Of a DNA stretch of 64,000 nucleotides, positions 34,311 through 47,670 are shown in pieces. A program made the position numbers and the translations under genes. How positions within the stretch are numbered: the first letter of the stretch is position 1; each line of letters opens with the position of its first letter. Location: NCBI GenBank assembly GCA_050084985.1, contig JBITNC010000001.1, positions 59,458,001-59,522,000 on the forward strand, written 5' to 3'. Below the pieces are notes generated by a model. That model was not told where the DNA came from. It was given only the letters and a program-made list of their open reading frames with translations, and searched no databases. The DNA is from Nageia nagi. Its lineage: Eukaryota > Pinophyta.

Positions 34311-37300
34311 ACGATATAAAAAAAGTAGAAATTTTATAATACAAGGATGATACATTAAATAAAAATATAAAAAACTACTACAAAACATAAGAAAATAGAA
34401 AATGCAAATAAAAATTCTAAGGAATGGACCAAGTACCATCACTATCAAGAACCATTCATGGCATTGATGGTTGTGGTAACTAGTACGTATGTTATTGTGG
34501 TTATGGTTATGGACCAATTATAATGTTGGTCTAAAGATCTTTCCCATCATTATTAAGTGTTTCCTTTGCAAATTACAAAAATTGATTGTTGAAAATCCTC
34601 AATCTCTAGTTTTATGGATGTACTAGTCCATTTTGAATAGTGTTTCCCTTATCTTGCTACAAAGTTACACCTTGCACTTCATGATTAAATTTAAATTTAC
34701 CTTTATTATGTAAATTATGAATTATGTTCTTTAAAGGATTGCAATATTTTTTTGAATATCATGCTCTTCTATGGAAATTGCCAAAGAGATGAGGTTTATA
34801 TGTGGGAGGTTTAATATTTGATGATTATTTATATGGAGGATATCAAATCAACTTTCTATCAAGCAATGTATTAAGTACATCATTAATATATTTGTATAAT
34901 TTTGTATATTATCATGGGGGTCACCTAATATCTTCCACTTTTATATGATTGTTGAATATTTTTAGTGATCCCTAGTATTAACTAAGTAGTAATTATACTA
35001 AAATATTAACATGTGATAATGTATTATTTTCATTATTAACTCAGAAAAATATGGATCAATAAGAAATAATAACAAAAGATAATAGTCTAAATGTGTATGA
35101 ATTGTAACAGTAAATAACAAAGCTAGATTATTAGATTAAGATACCAAATACACTAATGATATTGGGATCAAGTGAAAGATAAATACCTATAAACCTTACC
35201 TAGATGATGAAGATTATATATAGATAGGAACTTGTCAAAGGTAGAGACCTTGATATGCAAATCCCCATAGAGAACAACAAATAAGAATGATAGTACAAAT
35301 GCCCACAAGAATGTATACATCGAGTCCTAAATGATAGTATTCATACATACTATAACATGGATGTTAGGCATCCAAAATATTGAAGTTCACAACCAAGATC
35401 CAAATTATAATAGATAATTGATAATTCGATCCAAATATATAATTGTGGAATATAAAAAATATATATATGCTCATGATAACAAGTTAACAATCTCAATAGG
35501 AAGCATTGAGAAATACCTAAAATTTGAAATGGTACTAGCTATCAAGATTGAAATCTTGATAACTTTCCCTACAATGATACTTACCCTTATATATGCAATA
35601 TAACCTCCAATTTCCCTTTAGGAAGGTGAGTGCTGATGTTGGGGTACCTACCACATAAAATAATAAGATTGCATGAGAAAGAACCAAGAAAATACTAGTA
35701 ACATGATATAAGATTGATATAATAAACCACTTAATGGGACCACCTTAGGTGCACAAAATTAAGTATCAATAGATGCCCCTTTGCAAATATAATGAAATGA
35801 AATGAATTTAAAGTGTAATTGTGTTTGCAAAGGAAATAAAAAAGAAAGAGAAGAAAAATTTGATACTTCCCTTTTTTATTGTAGAACTATTCAATCATCA
35901 AAGATTGATGATATATGTTTCCCCTCTTTTCCTTGGTTGTTAAATGAAATGAGTATCTATGAAATGAGAACAACCAAGAGCAAATAATGACTAAAAAATA
36001 CCACCTTTTAAATATGTATGTGATGATAAACTCTTAGAGACATAGCAGTGAAAATGAGAGAAATAATCATTATAGGAGCATAATATCATCATGGTAATAC
36101 TTAATCCCTATTCATAGATAAAAATTATCATAGTAGAACAAAGCATACCATTCATGGAATCATACACAATATGTCATCATAAATGATATAGCAATAAAAA
36201 GTAAGGATAAAATTAATATAATATATATATGTCATCATGAAAGCACCAAATATCCTATTCATAAATGAAATATTTTCACATAAATACCTACTACCTCATT
36301 CATGGATGCATACATATGATTATAAAGAACTATCACAGTGATGGTTAGTTTAAACCCAACTATAAAATGTGCTAAACTCAAATGAGGGCACACCATCATG
36401 GAAGAAACAAGTTTCCCCATTCATTGGTACACATCATCATGGAAGAAAAGAATAACCCATTAATGGATATCTGAAATGATAAAGTGATAAATTCTCAACC
36501 CAAAGGGTTATCATATTCTAATAAATGGGATTTTGTCAATGTCTTCCTATTAAAGAAATGAAATGCCCAACCTGAAGGGTTATCATATTTCAAAATATAA
36601 TGATCATAAATTCATAATAGTGATGGTTGGTGAGGCATCAATTCACCACTTAATTTATCAAATTTTGGATATTGTTTTGGGCTATATGGGATTGGGTTCC
36701 CTATTGTAGTGATTGGGATTCTAACAAAACAAATTCTTTGAACTGAATTGAAATATTGAAATAAAATTACACACTCTTATAGGAATTAAAATGGAAACAA
36801 ATTGAAAATTAAACACACACACATGATAGCTGCATAAAGGCCTTAAGCAAATGATACTTAAGAAACTTTAAAGAGAAATAACACTTACACAACTAATTCT
36901 AAGAAATCAAGTGAAAAGGGTTATTTCTATTGATTGAGGGGGCCCTTCCTCTTCTTATAGAAACACCCAAAAGAACTCAAAAATTAAAAGGATTACTCTT
37001 TATTCAACTGCTTCTCATAAATTGATTACAATAATATTCCTCTAACTAGCTAACCTCTCCTCCTATATATAAAAGAGGTATTTATTTCTCCTTTACTATG
37101 CTAAAAAATAACTCACTATAATAGAAAATGAAACAAGATCTCCATGATTATAATCAAACTCCAAATATGGAAAATAGAAGTTGTGGAAGATATGCATATA
37201 CCCAAACAAGGAAGAAACATATTCTTGAATGCTTAAAACTATTGTTATGGTCATGATCTCCTAAATTCAACCTTGTTGCAAATAGGAATTTGTTATGAAT

Positions 37301-39480
37301 ATACTCTAATGTTACCCATACTCCTTTCTACATAGATGCTCATCCTTTATGCAAGTGTGGTAGCATGTACAAAGCTAAGTATTCTATACAACCATGGCTG
37401 ATTCGGATCTCAATAACCTGATAGCATATAAAAAACCTAGTAATTATGTGCAATCATTTCCAAATTCTAGGGTTGGAAATATCCATAAATAATGATCCTT
37501 ATTCTAATCCATGAAATTTCCATGAAGTATGCTTTGAAAATAACACATGAATATTCCTCCAAAGACTTTAACATACTAAATCTTCCAATGAAATGGATGT
37601 TTTTTCTTCTAAAAGAAAGACTTAAATATTTCCTTATGAATAGGAAATATAAGATACCCTTTATTACCAAAGCTACAAATTAAATGGAACTTTAATCTAA
37701 ACATATGAGATCATTAGTCAATAACATAATATAACACTTTATCTCTAATTAGATATAGTAAATATAATAAAATATGTAATTTATCAACTAGAGTATCCTT
37801 TTAATTAATCATTTTAATATAAATAATGGGACCTTTTTATATCTCATCGATGGTTATTTAACATCCACCTAACAAGGACATATGATCATAAAGCTCAAAG
37901 TAATGATGGTTATTTAACATCCACCTAACAAGGACATGTGATCATAAATCTCAAAATAGTGATGGTTATTTAACTTCCACCTAACAAGGACATATTAATT
38001 TTTATAGAATGAAATAATATTTCACATTTCCAAACTTTTTTTATCAAATAAATGATGTGAAAATAATCATAGCAATGTTCATATAAGAAACAATAATATC
38101 ATAAAGGATTAAGAGATAAAAACATTTCCTGATATGTGCCTATGAAGATGCCCCTAAGTATTGTAGCCATTATCCAGATATGATACTTACATACATGCCC
38201 CAATGTTGATGCTTACCTAAGCACTGGTGTTGGTCTTATACTTTCTAATTATAGAAAAATTAAATTTTTCCAATAGTAATTTATGTTTCTGATGCTTTAT
38301 CAATTGCTAAGCTAATTCCTTATTCATCTAATCTTAAAAATTATCATGAACAATTTAACCCTGAAATCAAAATTTTTATTTCCAATTTCCAAAATATGAT
38401 ACTTATCTTAAGTTTGGTCATATATCGTGTTTCAAAATGTGCATATCTCAATTAATACTACTCTAGAAGTTATTTATGTCAATAAGCGATAAAGACTACA
38501 TTAGCGTTGATATCAATGTTGATGCCTTTAAGAGCATCCATGCTAAGATCCATCTAAAATATATTTTGTAAATTCTTATGGAATTCCTATTTTGCTTTTA
38601 TGTTTCAAATTTTCTAAAAAAATTAATATTTTTGATAAAGTGTGTCATTGAGTTTAAAAACTTTCTTGAAAAATGTGTTCTAATTTTATTTTAAATAGGG
38701 TAAATCGGTTATCATTATCATTTATTACAACTATGGGCTTTGATATAGAGGAGAGAAATAATGATTATTAGGAGTTTAGCATATTTGTACATAAACTTGG
38801 TTCATTTGCATCAATTATTAGTTAATATTTCCCCCAATCAATAACATATGCAAGGTTTTGATGCTAGGGATGAAGATCATTGAGCAAGATAATCATAAGG
38901 CATGCCTTCTTTGTAATAACCAAGTGTCTACTCATGTGGTACGTAACCCAAGCTCTATGTTTCCAATTTATCACGGTTTATATGTAATTTGGTTAATTTT
39001 TATATGAAATCATATAATAAGCCCTAGGGTTAGGTTTTTATGGGTAGGGGTTTTATTTAGTGCATATATCTAGGTTTATTTTTTGCTAATTTCATGTCTT
39101 TCTAGCTTGATTAATTTTTTCATTAGTTGACTCTAGGTTTTTAGGCAAAAAATAGAAAAATATCCTACATGGGTGTTTGTGTAGGCATCAAAATTAGCTT
39201 AGAAGTTGTAATGAATGTTTGGTATAATCATTTTCATGAGCATTAGGTGTTAGATATATTTTCAAAATATTGTGTAAAAAGTTTTTTACTTGTTGTTTAT
39301 GCAAAAAATGTACAAATTTTATTAACACATATCTTATATTCTATAGTTACAGTGTCAAATTTTTTTGATGGAGCTTGAGCCAAGATCCAAAACTTAGTTG
39401 AAGGCATAGAGATACTTGTGGGGATGGGATACTTGTTACAAGCTTCATATGTTTAGGTTGATCAAGATATGTTCACATAT
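34311..39480. other. Long non-coding stretch with local repeats
   Basis: No protein family could be recognised over about 5 kb. Local structure includes two copies of GGGTTATCATATT (36500-36595), CATCATGGAAGAAA repeats (36397 and 36430) and the three-copy repeat at 37850. All open frames here are short and compositional. The style resembles the repeat-rich stretch at 42-45.9 kb and may be the flank of a decayed gypsy element. Confidence 0.5.
37850..37995. repeat. 56-bp tandem repeat, three copies
   Basis: Units start ATGGTTATTTAAC at 37850, 37906 and 37962 and share CCACCTAACAAGGACAT. The third copy is truncated. Confidence 0.9.
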
Positions 39481-40820
39481 TTGATGTAGGGATAGTCATA
39501 AAACACTAATACATTTCAATTAGCAACATGATAAGTGATAATAATCCATGAAGAAATTCACAATATGCTTCATGTTCCTATGCAGGGGATACCCATATGC
39601 ATTCAAGAAGGTATGACCACTAGACACAAGGTGGAAGTAGCTACATGGATTATGGAGATTACTAAGTTTCATGAGAAAATGAAGGGACCCTACTTTCACC
39701 AAGATTTCAAGAGAAAGTATAATATGGTAAGGTGGATTTTACTCATCATGGTGGCATATATTACTAGCATTATGTATCTCAATAAAAATTATGAGGTATT
39801 TCCAAAAGGGCTTATTCAAGTGGTCTATGAAATTTCTTATGATGTAATATTTTTATGTGAACCTTATATTTTAGCGTAGTTGTATTATGATCTTTGTAAT
39901 TTTGTTATGGTTCAAAAGAGTGGGAAGATAATGGTACATTCCTTTTGTATTATAGTGTTGGATGTATGAGCATATGCACATATGTAGGCCTAAAAAGCTT
40001 CTAGTGGATAAGTATCAGATGATGATCCTAAATGATTCATGTGGAAGAGCTGGAAGAGTCACTCGACAACATAAGGGAATTGATTCATGGCATAAAGTAA
40101 TAGATAAATTAGTGGATGGTATTAACCTTTTTCAAATAATTTAACTAGTTTTATAGTTTTTATAACTAATATAAAATTATTTTCAAACTCATTGTATGAT
40201 TCTTATTTATAGGAGATGTTATCTATAGGCCAAATATATCCCTACCTTTTTGGGATAATGAATCAAGAGGCAAGCTAGGATGGAAATACATGCCTGTATG
40301 CAATCTTAAAATAAGAAATAATTTTGTGCAACCTATAGACCTGATCATATGATGTGTCAATTTAGTAGAAGATAAAAGGTTATTCTAGCATGTGGACTAG
40401 TTGTGCAGATGGTGAGATATAAGACACACAACCTTAGGCTTTATGAAGTATTTCCCAAGTGGAAGGAGGAATGGGAACCACCACAAGATGATGATTCAAG
40501 AAGTTAAAGTGATGAGGAAGTAGATTCATAAATGATGGACCACCATTTGATCAATCTTATGTAAAGTGGTGGCTAGAGGCTAGACTCGATACACTTGGGA
40601 TCTATACCCTAGAGATATTGTTGGATGCAATGAATGGTGGTAGTGAGGGTGAGGATGAAGAAGAATAAGTAAAAAAAAGAATAAGAAGTAGGTTAAGAAG
40701 AAGAAGGATAGGGGAAAGAAGAATGACAATAGAACAACCATATATCCAACAATGAGGATGAGGAGGATCATAATAACTAGGATATACACAAGGATATGAA
40801 GGGAAAGTGACATTAATGAA
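39480..40820 (+). pseudogene. Plant mobile domain relic 2
   Basis: From 39505 one frame reads NTNTFQLAT, then HEEIHNMLHVPMQGI, aligned residue by residue with relic 1 (DTNTFHLPMG, DIHKILHVPLKG). After an open stretch (39535-39879), CEPYILA, LYYDLCNFVM, KSGKIMVHSF and AYEHMHICRPK match the relic 1 segment around CYAWAPCILA. A GDVIYRP segment (40213) and an acidic, lysine-rich tail (40625-40760) follow. The 114-residue open stretch is therefore part of a PMD protein and not a separate gene. Stops and frameshifts make it a pseudogene. Confidence 0.75.
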
Positions 40821-41007
40821 CCACCTATTGCTATTCCTCTCTTGCAAGCATAGGAAAAATTATAGAATTATATTAGTATGTAACTCACACCATACCTCTA
40901 ATTTAGTTGTGAAATATACCAAATATACTAATAAACATCTTTATTTTTTATCATACCTCAAACTAAATAGGTCAAAAAAGTGGAAAAGAAAATTAAGAAG
41001 ATGAAAT

Positions 41008-41396
41008 TGTTAGGAACCTGCAAGTTCTAAATGGGATTCTCACTAAATAACAATAAAATAATAGCAAAAATGTATTATAATCTCACAACATAAGCAACAC
41101 TAATATGAATAGAATAAGATAGTAACAGAATCACTTTTACTGAATAACCAAAATGAATTACGGGCCACTTTGAGGGGGCTACCTCCTTACAACTCAAACA
41201 ATATATTTTCTAAGATGATCACTATTCTATTCTCACACATATTTATAGTCCACCTACCCTAACCCTAATCATCCTTTCAATACAAAATGGTGATTCACCT
41301 TACAAATATGTTGGTCCTCTTACATTTAATATAAGTCGATATTCTAATTAATTGACCACTAAATCGAAGTAAATGTTAGGATATGGGATCCTAACA
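41008..41396 (-). repeat. Chromovirus LTR, right copy
   Basis: 389 bp with ends TGTTAGGA and TCCTAACA (8-bp inverted ends), related to 26142-26532. A minus-strand TATA box lies near 41238-41248. Integrase lies on its right, so it is the 3' LTR of a minus-strand element. Confidence 0.9.
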
Positions 41397-41412
41397 TGCA
41401 CCCCTCTTAAAG
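41397..41412 (-). other. Polypurine tract of the chromovirus fragment
   Basis: The minus strand reads TTTAAGAGGGGTGCA directly before the LTR start TGTTAGGA. Confidence 0.8.
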
Positions 41413-41419
41413 AAAGCTT

Positions 41420-41960
41420 TTTACTCAAAGCTAAAAAATAGGAAATTATTGTTGAAGATGATGATTGTCTCCCAAGTTGCATCCCTAGGAGTTAATCTAC
41501 ACCATTGGATAAGAATTTAGTAATAGTACAATTATGAAGTTGGAATGTGCATCGATCTAAAACAAGCCTCAAGTTCAACCATGATGGATCCTTCCTCAGT
41601 AAATTTAGGTAATTCAATTTGAATTGTAGCCTCAGATCCTAGGAATTAATTAATATAGGAGACATGAAAAATAGGATGAATCTTGGATGATGCTGGAGTG
41701 CCAAGTTGTATGTTGCAGGGTCAATACGTTGTAGTATTTTAAAAGGTTCATAAAACTATGGAGCTAATTTTTGGGGACCATTTTATTTGAGAGATGGTTT
41801 TCAATATGGTTGGAGCTTGCAAGAAACCTCAATGTCTCTTTCATTAAGGTATATCCATATCCATCAAGTAATATTTTCCATGCCATCAATGAATTAGGAA
41901 TAACATTAATTTCCAACTTGACCATACAATTGTACAAATGCATAATGATTATAATGCATA
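41420..41960 (-). pseudogene. Chromovirus integrase C terminus and chromodomain remnant
   Basis: The minus strand gives APKFYEPFKI-like and IDPATYNLALQ segments, then PRFILFFMSPI (in place of IHPVFHVS.L), followed by LIQWCRLTPRDATWE, the end of a chromodomain (QW.G....ATWE). This C-terminal module targets chromovirus insertion to particular chromatin. The rest of the integrase is missing. It forms the 3' end of an element whose LTR family is also seen at 26.1 kb. Confidence 0.85.
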
Positions 41961-42149
41961 ACCATAAGCTTCAAAATCATCATCGTTGATGATACATATT
42001 ATCCCTTTTTATCATGTTGAAGTTGAGTTTAAGGCTACACAAATAAAATTATTTAAAATTTGATGAAAATAAATCATAAAATCCAACTTATATTCATGCA
42101 TAATCAAGATTTATAAGTCATAAGCTAGAAAATGCCAAATTGACTATGC

Positions 42150-42620
42150 CACCTAGTCATTAAATTTATGAGCATAGGCCACAAATTCCAACTTAAATAT
42201 ACACCTAGTCAAAATTTACAATCCATGGCCAAAAATGCCAACTTGACTACACCACCTAGTCAAATATGCATAAGCCACAAAATTCCTAACTTGATTATTT
42301 TCACATAGTCAACATGCAACATGATGGAGAAACCAACATGATTCAATTTCCATCAATATATAAGATTATTCTCAATAACAAGAGTAAAATGGGATCAATT
42401 AATAATAATAAGCTTCCCAAAATTGGAATGTAATAATAAAGAAATTGCAATTTTGGATAAGGCAAAACCTTTTTAACCACTCAACAATTTTCAACATAAA
42501 GAAGGAGAAATTTTTTACCCCTATAAATTATAATTTATGGATAAGGATGCACCTTTTTAACCACTCCATCAATTTGTAATCATTGATAAGGAAAACCTTT
42601 TTAACCACTCCATCTGCTAC
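42150..42620. repeat. Two short-repeat families in succession
   Basis: First, 42150-42310: three to four degenerate units of ATGCCAACTTGACTACACC followed by ACCTAGTCAA. Then, 42460-42615: three units of GATAAGG.....ACCTTTTTAACCACTCCATC. Confidence 0.75.
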
Positions 42621-43860
42621 AAATTGCAAAATCCATCAACATGGATATAATTCTAAAATGGAAGTAGAATAGTGTAATATGAGTATCATAAGATGCCAAG
42701 CAATACTTATAGTCATTGGTTTGATATATAATATACAACATCTAACTCCCAAAAATGGTGTCATAGGAGATCCCACACTTAGGGCCTCTCCTTTTGGAAT
42801 ACCATGCTACAAATCTATGAATATTGCCTTTTAAATAATAATTCAGATATTGATGATAAAATGAAATGGAGTTAGAGATTAAGAAATGTCCCTTTTATGT
42901 GATACCCAAGACTCAAAATAACCTACAAAATAAGATACAAAAGGAGGTTTCTAGGTATTTGAGACCCTAGAACCAAGCAAAAGTAGCTAGATGGCTAGTA
43001 AACCTCCAAGCCTTGAATCAACAAGGAAATAAAAAATAGCACGATGCCTAAGATGCAAGACAACATGAGTTTAAATTGATCTAGCTAAAGATAAAAATAA
43101 AATAACCTATTCTATCCTAAGTCTATAAAATAATAACCTAGAAAAACTAATATGTAACCATGCACCAATATACTAGTAATTAACCAAAAGGATATATGAT
43201 TAGGTGCTCTTGAATATGCTCTCAACTTGTAAAAATACTAGAAATAAATATTAGTACCACAAAATCCAAATCCATAAGAGTTACCAAATCTTCCCTTGCA
43301 ATGTGAAGATAAGAATCACCTTTTTTGTACCTTGTAATGATGGATATAGCTCAAAGTGGAAGGTATGTAGCTAAAACATTTGAGTACATAGTCTGAAGTT
43401 CATAGGAAAATAAGAGCACACAAATATCCATTGGGAAAATTAATTTAATAGGAGGAAAAATTGATTTTAAAATGAATTTATAGGTAATTATTAGCCGATG
43501 GGCCAATTATGATTTAACCTAACCGATCAACTGGTCCCCTAACTAGTGGGCTAATAAGGGTTCAGGTTGACTATGTGGTGACAAAAGGCCAAGTTACCAA
43601 ACTTGATCATGCAAATGCAATTGAAATGGGATGAAAGGATGATATGAAATGATAAGTTGAAAGATGTACTAAATCATCACAAATCACCCAAGCTAGATGC
43701 ACGAATGATTTTTAGGTGTCTACAGATACTCCTTTTTATGGCAATTTTACGAGATGCAAAATAAAATTTTGTGAGATGCAAAATATGGTACAAAAATAGG
43801 TGGAGTATGTGTGATGTGATTTTGATAAGATAAAATTAACATCATTGTACCAATAATACA

Positions 43861-44135
43861 TATGGCTATAACACCTTGCAATGACAACACTATCATATCG
43901 TAACCAATCTTTCTCTCGATGTGGTAAACTATGCTATAAGTAACACCAATACATCAAGGAGTACCTATGGCTATAATACCTCACAATGTTAATACTATAA
44001 TATCATAATCAATCAGTATCCTCAACACAATAAGTTATGATACAAGAAAGTAGCTATGGCTATAATATCTCATGGTACTAACATATTCATGCCATAACCA
44101 ATTGATACTCAAGATGATGGGATGTGATAGAGCTG
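43861..44135. repeat. Degenerate tandem repeat of about 90-105 bp, three copies
   Basis: Units begin TATGGCTATAAyAcCT at 43861, 43966 and 44055 and each contains ATACTATmATATC and AACCAAT motifs. Confidence 0.8.
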
Positions 44136-44205
44136 AAAAGTAAGTGATCATAAAGTAGAACTAAAAAATCATACCTTACAAATAAGTAACAAAAGTAAAT
44201 GATCT

Positions 44206-44450
44206 TTCATTTTCCCCAACAATTGGAGGGTTATATAGTACATGATTCTACTTTACTGTAGTAATCAAAGGATGTATGATTCTGCTTTACCCCAACAGTT
44301 GAAGGGTAAATGATTTTTTTTTCCCCAATAGTTAAAAGGTGAATGATTCTACTTTTTCCCCATATTTGAAGTGTAAATGATTCTAATTTTCCCAGCATTC
44401 AAAGGGTGAATGATTCTACTTTACCCCAATAGTTTAAGGGTGAAATGATA
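44206..44450. repeat. Minisatellite of about 43 bp, five to six copies
   Basis: The unit is of the form GAATGATTCTACTTTACCCC followed by AATAGTTGAAGGGT. Copies differ by small changes and by T-run length. Confidence 0.88.
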
Positions 44451-45939
44451 GCGATATAATCATGTCAAAATGATCAAATGTAGGCTCATAAACCTACCAG
44501 GAATTGGATCATAGTATGTAGGCATGTGATGCCTAAATAAGATGCTATGCTGAATGATAAATTATATGTATTATGTTATGATCAAAATAAAATAAATGTG
44601 ATATGAACATACTCATTTTGCAAAAAATGGATCGCCCTTATGAGGGTGCCTAATAGGATGGCACAATTAGGATCATGAGAGATGTAAATGATTATATCCC
44701 CCCCCTGAGTGGGAAGATGGGATGGGATCCCAGAAAAGGGTCATGACCATCTTATTGATCGATGAGTAAAAAGATTAAATGAAATTAATTGAGAATGGGT
44801 AAAAATGATAAAAATACCTAACCAATCTATTGTAGGCCAATTTTATTAGCTAACAGGACAACCAGATGATAGTGGTACAACTAGGATGTTGGGGGAATAA
44901 AATAAAAAATGTCAAATTGTTGTTATCATTTTGCAAACCTGCTAATATGAGATTTAAGCTCTAATGAACAAGAGACTAACCTATCATCATGAGCTTGAGT
45001 GTGACTAGGAATGATCAAAGGACATGGTATTCATGGTAGGAGGAGGATAGGACCCGCCACGTGGTCCATAAGGAGGAGGGAGGGATTGCCCGCACAAGTG
45101 AGTAAGTAACTCAAAACTTGACCATTTCAAATTCTAATACCATAGCTAAGTAGAACATTTGTATAGTAATGGATAATATGTAATTTGTTTATGATTTTAA
45201 TGGGTAAATGTGGCAAACATTAATAAATACTATAGAGAAAACCCAAAACTTAGGGCCTTAAGTTTCATAGAAAATAACATACCAAATTGACCAAAATTAT
45301 AGTTAAAATGACCATAAGAGAGTTTAGAATCTTTGTACTAGATTAGAATTTTGGTTTAGGGCTTAAATTGATAGATTTTTGTAAGTTTTTGTGAGATGGG
45401 ACAGTGGGTTTTCTGCCATGGATTTGGCCTGCTAGCTAGCAGGGAGTAGACTAGTCCCAATTTAGGGGTTGATAGGCACCCCATCAGCTAGGTATCAAAT
45501 GAGATGGTGAAAGGCTAGATAGCTAGATAGGAAGTTGCTTGATCAATCTACTATCCAATCTGTAGGGGATCAACTAGTGTAACCTAGCCTAATACTACAA
45601 ACTAGTTAGGAAACATAGGCAGAAATAGGTCAAAATGGGTAAGAGATAAACAAATAATGATATAAATATAATACAAGACCTTAGGAATGATGCACTAGAG
45701 ATCAATGAGCTAGGATGACATAGATAAGATGAATAACATAAAATTGAGAGGACTAACTTAACAAAATAGAGATATGGACTTTGATAAAATGGGCTAACAC
45801 AAAAACCATTTTAATGGGTCTTAGGTGAAAACCTAGCACAAGTTTAGGCCAACATTTTATAACTTGTAGAGGAATTTAGATGAGGATGAATGGGTATAAT
45901 TAGAGGTAGTTGGATTAGAAAGTATATCGAGACTATAAA

Positions 45940-47670
45940 CAATCACCATTGACCAAACCTACATGTACACACTAATGGAGCATTGGGATGCCTAATGCAA
46001 CACCTTCCATTTTTCCATTAGGGAAATGACTATCATGTTGGAGTATATTTATAGGATCTTCAATATAATAATGGAGGGTTCATTGATGATAGAAACTACA
46101 TCATGGAGCTAGAACATGATGAGGATGTTTAGCGAGGGTTGGCAGGTGATCAACATTAGCCATGATGGGGTCCACTACACACGGGCCTATGAGAAGGGTG
46201 GATCAGTCTGCAAGAGGCAATGGTAATGACCATCATTAGGAAATCTTGCTCCTAGATATGAGTGGTCCTAGGATCCCCTAGAACCTACTATATGTGATTA
46301 GGAGCATCATGGAGGAGGGCATGATGTATGCTCGGCACCCATCATTCTCTAGCAGACTTATAGATAGCTCATCAATTAGCAACAAGGTAGAGTGGGTATA
46401 CCAGGTACCCTATTGATATAAATTTGAGCATGGGAGTACATGCATGTGATGTGGCCCCATAGCTTGCCTTATGATATCCAAAGATTAGAAGAGGTAGACC
46501 TAGAAGCACCCATAGTAGGGTAGGAGTTTCCATACACCCAACAATGGGTGAGAGATCATGAGTTGCCAAAGAGGTGACCATATGAGCGAATGTATACATG
46601 GCATCATAGCATGTGATCTAGCTTACATGTTGAGGATGTCATCTATAGATCCTAGAGGGGCATCCTAGTATGGGTGGAGGATGCTAAGCAGATGGTGTGA
46701 GTGCATTGATCCTACAATGTGCATAGGAAGTTAGCATGAGATGTGGAGATGTTTAGATTCCAATGGGTCACTCGTTAGCACATGATATGATAGGATGTAC
46801 TCTTATATTCCCAACTCTATATATGGATTAAGGATAGGTGTACCTACCATAAAGATGTATGTTGAGCTAGATCTCACACCTGATGCACCCATGGTGATCA
46901 CAAATGTGGACAACTTTGATACGATTACAGAGTATGATAAGTGGTGGGCTCCTTGGTGGGATCAAATGGTGATAGGTGGATTGATACATGAACCACTTGT
47001 AATGGTATCAATAATAAAATTATGGGAAATAGGTACAATATCACCAGGCATAGGAGCACCTAAAGCAAGGGTACCCCAGTAGTAGGAGGGATAGTAGAGG
47101 AGGGTAAGCCCCTAGTTAACATTGCAGTAATGGGAATTGACCCTACTAAGTTTGATGTGGTGTTGGATGCTTTCATAGCCCAAAAAAAGGTGCATGATAC
47201 TTAGATTTTATCTTATCAAGATAAAGCTCATAGGGAGAGAGATGCATCTTTGGTACAAAGAGATACATTGGTCATCGAGCGAGACACAACGATGGCATAG
47301 AGAGATGCATTGGGGGCTAAGATGGACACAACAATATCTTAGAGGGATGCACTATAGGCATGAATATATGGACTATAGGCATAGTTAGAGGGTGCATAAG
47401 TAGAGGGTAGGTATTATATGTAGCTCTTGAATACTACAATGAGGATTTAGGTCCTATAGGTAGATGCAAGTATTCATAAAGTTGAAGTAAGCATAGGGAT
47501 AGCAGTGGATGCTAGGACTCTGAATGAGGAGGTGATGGCTTCATCCCAATAGTATCAAACAAAATTGTGGCTAGCAGGGCTAATATTCTTTGGTATGGAG
47601 GTCATAGTTTTGAAATTATTTTTTTCAAGCACTGTTGGACATGATTTTGTACAAGATATGGATATGCCCT
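45940..47670 (+). pseudogene. Plant mobile domain relic 3, antisense to the Tat gypsy element
   Basis: From 45970 the frame gives LMEHWDA, NTFHFSIREMTIMLEYIYRI (the PMD opening). In the same phase AWEYMHVMWPHSLPYDIQRL (46428) and VEDVIYRS (46632) follow. A shifted frame (46795-47082) with YDKWWAPWWDQMVIGG probably continues the domain. The C terminus returns to the first phase with a heptad repeat (47238). Several stops and at least two frameshifts occur. It lies between the integrase of the minus-strand Tat element and that element's missing 3' end, so relative to it this is an antisense additional ORF. Confidence 0.75.
47238..47363 (+). repeat. Six-fold heptad (coiled-coil) repeat at the end of PMD relic 3
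   Basis: Six successive 21-bp units encode RDASLVQ, RDTLVIE, RDTTMA*, RDALGAK, MDTTIS* and RDAL*A. The pattern R-D-x-x-x-x-Q with hydrophobic positions is a coiled coil. At least the stops in units 3 and 5 are TAG where unit 1 has a Gln codon, consistent with CAG-to-TAG change. Confidence 0.8.

Larger units (their letters stand above)
42000..45940. other. Repeat-rich non-coding stretch, possible 3' flank or LTR of the Tat element
   Basis: No protein matches. Several minisatellite-like arrays are present and listed separately. An approximately 110-bp block at 42757-42870 resembles 58885-58990 beside the other end of the Tat element, suggesting LTR sequence, but no clean LTR pair could be drawn. 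Confidence 0.5.

Noticed and set aside
37467-37683. Opposed open frames on both strands
   Set aside because: AT-rich chance frames without conserved motifs.
39535-39879. 114-residue open frame as an independent gene
   Set aside because: Its N-terminal part aligns with PMD relic 1 and the matching frame continues on both sides, so it is part of PMD relic 2.
44206-44450. CRISPR-like array
   Set aside because: Units are contiguous and degenerate without unique spacers of constant size, in a plant nuclear context; it is a minisatellite.
47194-47388. Arginine-, tryptophan- and histidine-rich frame
   Set aside because: It is an out-of-phase reading of the heptad repeat in PMD relic 3.
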